A stretch of DNA of 64,000 nucleotides. Origin: Numida meleagris (lineage: Eukaryota; Chordata; Aves; Galliformes; Numididae). Made by a program: the position numbers and the translations under genes. Every line of letters starts with the position of its first letter. Position 1 is the stretch's first letter. The notes beneath the pieces were generated by a model. That model made no database searches. It was given only the letters and a program-made list of their open reading frames with translations, and had not been told where the DNA came from. Of the stretch, positions 60,196 to 64,000 are shown piece after piece. The stretch spans positions 69,391,628 through 69,455,627 of the forward strand of contig NC_034438.1 of assembly GCF_002078875.1 (NCBI RefSeq), in the 5' to 3' direction.

Positions 60196-63100
60196 AAAAA
60201 ATGAAGAGCCTAAATGCTATTGCTAATGTGACAGGTGGAAGAATATATGGATTCAGAATTCTTGGTACTCAAATAAGTCTTCTTGAGGCTCTGGATATTT
60301 AATAAATAAAAACTCTGCAGCTTTCTGCAGGAAAAGTATATCTGGTGTAGGGAATAAGTAAACAAAACAAACTCTCTGTCTGCTTTCTGGAACTGTTTCT
60401 TTTTAAGCCATTTTTGCTGGTGTTTGCATAGCAGGGCTATGAAACCCCATGTCATTCCACACTGAAAGCTTGCTACGACTCATCCCATTTTTCTGTGTCC
60501 CTGGGACTGCCCACTGAGTTCTTCAGTCTTAGAGGTCGTGTTCCCATATCCTGTAGGAACATTTTGTCTCGCCACCAGCCTTGACTCATCCTCAAGGTAC
60601 TCTCTTTTCCGTGGAGCTCTTCCGTCCCACTTTGCAGATAGAACAGCTTCAAAAGCTGACACTTGAAAAAGAAACAAACCAACTCTGCATCCGCAAATCA
60701 CTCCCGGACTGACCTCAGTGCACATGAACTCAGAAGTGCTGATCGTTCAGTTCCATTGTCAGTCATCCCCTCAGTATGGCAGTAGGTCCTGACCATTCCT
60801 CCTGCAGATATGCACCAGACTTTTTTTTCCTGAGCAAAGTAAATGAAATCACTGAGTCTCTGACAGGGAGCTCGGAGGGAGGTGGTTAGCACAGAAAAAG
60901 AACAAGATCTTCTCAAAGAATGAAATATTTATCTCTAACTCGATGGAAACGGATAAAACCTTCAGCTCTTCAGTGTAAGTCAGGTTACTCACACTATTAA
61001 CTCACACAGAGAATCTAAGTATTTATGAGCACAAATATTCCCTTTGCCTGAGTTCCATATATGTTATTACGATTGAAAGCTGTCCAGTGACTTATTTTTA
61101 TCAATGACATATTACAGCTTACGAAACATAGGAAGCACGCTTTGTTCCGCTTCTGCCAGCAATCTGATCCAGTTTTGAAGGGTCTCTGTGCACAAGCTGT
61201 ACAGCCCAGCCTCACAAGGAGGAGAAAAAAATGTTCTTCCTGCCTGTAGCAAAGTGGAACAGATTACTGAGAGCAAAGATTTGAAGGCTATTTTGCAGAA
61301 CTTTGAAGCAGATATAATGATCAAAAGCCGGGTATATGCGCAGGGACAGACAGAAGTAGAGGTGGCTGGGAGAGGAGGTGCATGGTTTAGGTGTAAGAAA
61401 TTGGAAAGCCATTGAAACAAAAGCTTAAACATGGTTAGGGGTTGAGAATTCATGGTCACAATTATAAACCATGGAAGGAAAGCTTGAATAGCAGCACATA
61501 GAAAACAAGATTATAAATATATGCATATTAAGAGAGTCAGAGAGGGAAAAATGTTACACTATAGAAAGTGTTCTCCTGGAATTACACTGAAGCTGCATCA
61601 TATTGAATATATATCTGTAGGGTTATCCTCTGAAAGCTACCGAGAGCCTCTCTTCTATCTTCCTCTTACTTTTCTTACCATCCTCTATGCTTTTCACAAG
61701 TGACAACTTTCTGCATTAAAATGCTTTGACATTCCTTTACATTGGTTTGTCTTTAAATAGCTAATGGAAATGTTTTAAAGTGAAAGACAATTTAAAAAAA
61801 AAAAAAAGAGAAGGTGCAGAAATGAATTGTTCATTACATAATGTCATCTATGGCTTTAGAAATGGGGAAATGGAGACACTTGAAGCTAAAACAAGTGTCT
61901 GCAATTCTACATTGTGCCAGTGGAAAAAAAACAACTGGGATAAAAGCATTTCCTGATACCTTTTTGAAGACATACTGACTTTCAGGCACATGGGGAGGCT
62001 GAACCACAATCAACACAAGCACTGGGGTTTTTCAGATTTATTATTTCTTGATAGCTATGATGTCAAGTGGTTGCTTATCTTTGCAGAGGCTCTGTTAACT
62101 CAATTTTGCATATGTCTGGAGTTCTTTTCCAAAAAAAAAAATAGAAATCTTAGGAATTAAGGGAATCTCTCTGCTTTGCAAAAGCCTTTTGCAAGTTAAA
62201 GAGCTGAGGCTTAAAGAACTAAGAACAGTTCTGGGTGTTTTCTTTAAAAACATATATTGTGAAGAGAGAATAGTGGTTTGTTCAGTCCTCCCCTCTACAG
62301 ACACCTATTATATGCAGTGCATCTGGCAGCCTGTACATTTGAGGTTACATTGTCCTTTACCATAGATTCCTATGGTTTCCATTTTCCATTATTCTACTGA
62401 AAATGAAGCATAATATTGAAAATGTATAGTGCACCTTGTCCTGGTTACCTCATTGTTCCAACATTACAGAAATCATAAGGCATGTATTTAGAAAGTAAAT
62501 TACTTCTTTTTCCTAATATATTTACCTTTAATTCCTTTATATGTTAGGGGGTTTCTTTTAAATAAGAGGATTTTTCCAAAAAGAAGCAGTATTCCTAGTG
62601 CATGCAGTCTCTCTGGAGAGATCTTGACTCATTTTTCTCCTGCTCCTAAAAGAAAATCTTTAAATATGTTTTGCAGATCCATATTGCTCTAGATGTTTTA
62701 AAGCAAACAAATAAAACAAATCTGAAAGCACCACCATATATCACTGCCAGCTGATGGATTGATTTTTGAATGTACGGAGTGGAGCTAGCATCCCAGTTCT
62801 ACTGAATGTAAATGAACACTGAGAACCAAATTCTAGTCAGAGTGTTTCATCCAAAGCGCACACAAATACAGCTTCTAAGGTTTTTCTCTGTTCCTGGAGC
62901 ATTATATTATAAATATTTATTTTTTTCTTAGATATGTATTATTTTGCAGTCCAGAATCTCCTTTAATCTTCAGTTATCTTCGTTCATTAGGTTGACTTTA
63001 TATCATTTCTTTATTCTCACTGACGTTGCTAAGTTTTCCCAATTTATCATGTCCCATGGATTTAATTAGCTAGTTGTTTACCCTCAGTGCAAAAATAAGC

Positions 63101-64000
63101 TTGTGTAAATTAGTGGTATTTCCTCTCCTCACTTCAGTGCAGCTGTGCTGATCCACATCAGTGGAGGCTCTCTCTGATTGCCCCTAGAAGATTGTTAATG
63201 GAGACTAGATATGAGCAATTAACTGCAGTATCCAGTTCACAGAATCCCTGCAATTATAACCAGATCATAATCTTTCAAATCCAGCTGTCAATTCCCATAA
63301 AATTCTTACGCACAGTCTCCTCAGAATTACAGTGAATTAGTATTTTCAGCAAGAAGCCCTCATTTGGGTTAAATGGATACAATTTTTATATGTTCCACTG
63401 AAGCTCTACCAGCAGACAGTTCAGCTTGGTCAGTCAAATGCTAATCTAAACTGCATGCATCAGTGAATCATCTCAAAAGGTTCACTGGTTTTAGGAATAT
63501 AAATCTTTTGATTCACAGTAAAATAGAACCATAGGGGTCAAAATGAAGATTATTTTATACATAATAAATGCACATCTGAGTCTGGATAGAAAGAATATTT
63601 TCCATCTTGGATGGTTTTTTTTTCTGGGAAAACATCAAAAAAAGGTTTAAAATGAGCAAAAAGAAAATTGTGGTGATATTTATGCCAATTTCAAACCAAA
63701 ATTATTGTCCCTAGATCATGAATATCAGTCCAATATTAAAGAGCTAGGATATGATCACTCTAAGATTGTACAACATGAGAGATTTATTCATGAGATGAAT
63801 CAATTAACCACAGTGAAAAATTAGGAAACAACAAAGCAGAAACTAGATTTCATATAAAAAATATTTATATATAAATACATATATACACACACATATACAT
63901 TTACTTGTATATGTATACATACTTACACACATGCACATATACATTGCACATACATATATTTAAACCACCTTAGACTAACTAACGTAACAAGCCAAGACAG
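60196..64000. other. Unique non-coding sequence
   Basis: No further transposon or exon recognised. A CpG-containing patch at 60480-60720 carries two overlapping minus frames (81 and 69 codons, lower part shared in different phase) without domain. The window ends in a TA/CA-rich tract at 63853-63963. Confidence 0.5.
63853..63963 (+). repeat. (TATACACA)-type alternating purine-pyrimidine tract
   Basis: About 110 bp of mixed TATA, TACA, CACA and ATGTATAC units, degenerate. Largely alternating purine-pyrimidine. Confidence 0.8.

Noticed and set aside
1..64000. CRISPR array, operon, prophage or other bacterial-type system
   Set aside because: Repeat families, base composition and lack of coding density are those of a vertebrate (avian) genome; no regular spaced repeats with unique spacers were seen.

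Overview
This looks like 64 kb of non-coding nuclear DNA from a bird, probably a galliform such as chicken. The evidence is (i) about a dozen CR1 LINE fragments carrying the avian 3' octamer tail (ATTCTATG)n, in both orientations; (ii) a decayed mariner resembling the chicken element usually called Galluhop; (iii) LTR remnants resembling repeats known from bird genomes; and (iv) AT-rich, CpG-poor, microsatellite-containing sequence between them. Species and family names come from memory of repeat families, not from a search. I find no host protein-coding exon, no rRNA or tRNA gene and no CRISPR array. Nothing shows whether the window is intergenic or inside a large intron.

Layout. 1-14.6 kb: mostly unannotatable sequence with one CR1 (3.2-3.8 kb) and one internally deleted mariner (5.65-6.2 kb). 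14.6-16 kb: an old LTR, a TATGG-type microsatellite and a CR1 side by side. 16-25.6 kb: mostly unique sequence with a (CA)17, a pyrimidine tract and one small CR1. 25.6-31.3 kb: the first dense repeat island, with two CR1s that still show reverse-transcriptase (RT) motifs, a 529-bp solo LTR and a 3' LTR fragment. 31.3-37.7 kb: mostly unique. 37.7-40.9 kb: the longest CR1 (about 1.7 kb), directly followed by a second complete-looking solo LTR and about 1 kb of unassigned sequence. 40.9-50.3 kb: mostly unique, with one very old CR1-like trace. 50.3-53.3 kb: a CR1 island with three 5'-truncated copies stacked head to tail. 53.3-64 kb: nearly repeat-free apart from a 100-bp CR1 3' end.

Nothing here works together as a pathway. 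The coding-like signals are remnants of CR1 RT and of mariner transposase, all broken. The best leads are the two solo LTRs, each with TATA box, AATAAA and tandem repeats in the promoter half (one with a CTCF-like motif and odd 12-bp flanking repeats), the CR1 stack, and several unassigned segments. I did not find a convincing new biological system.
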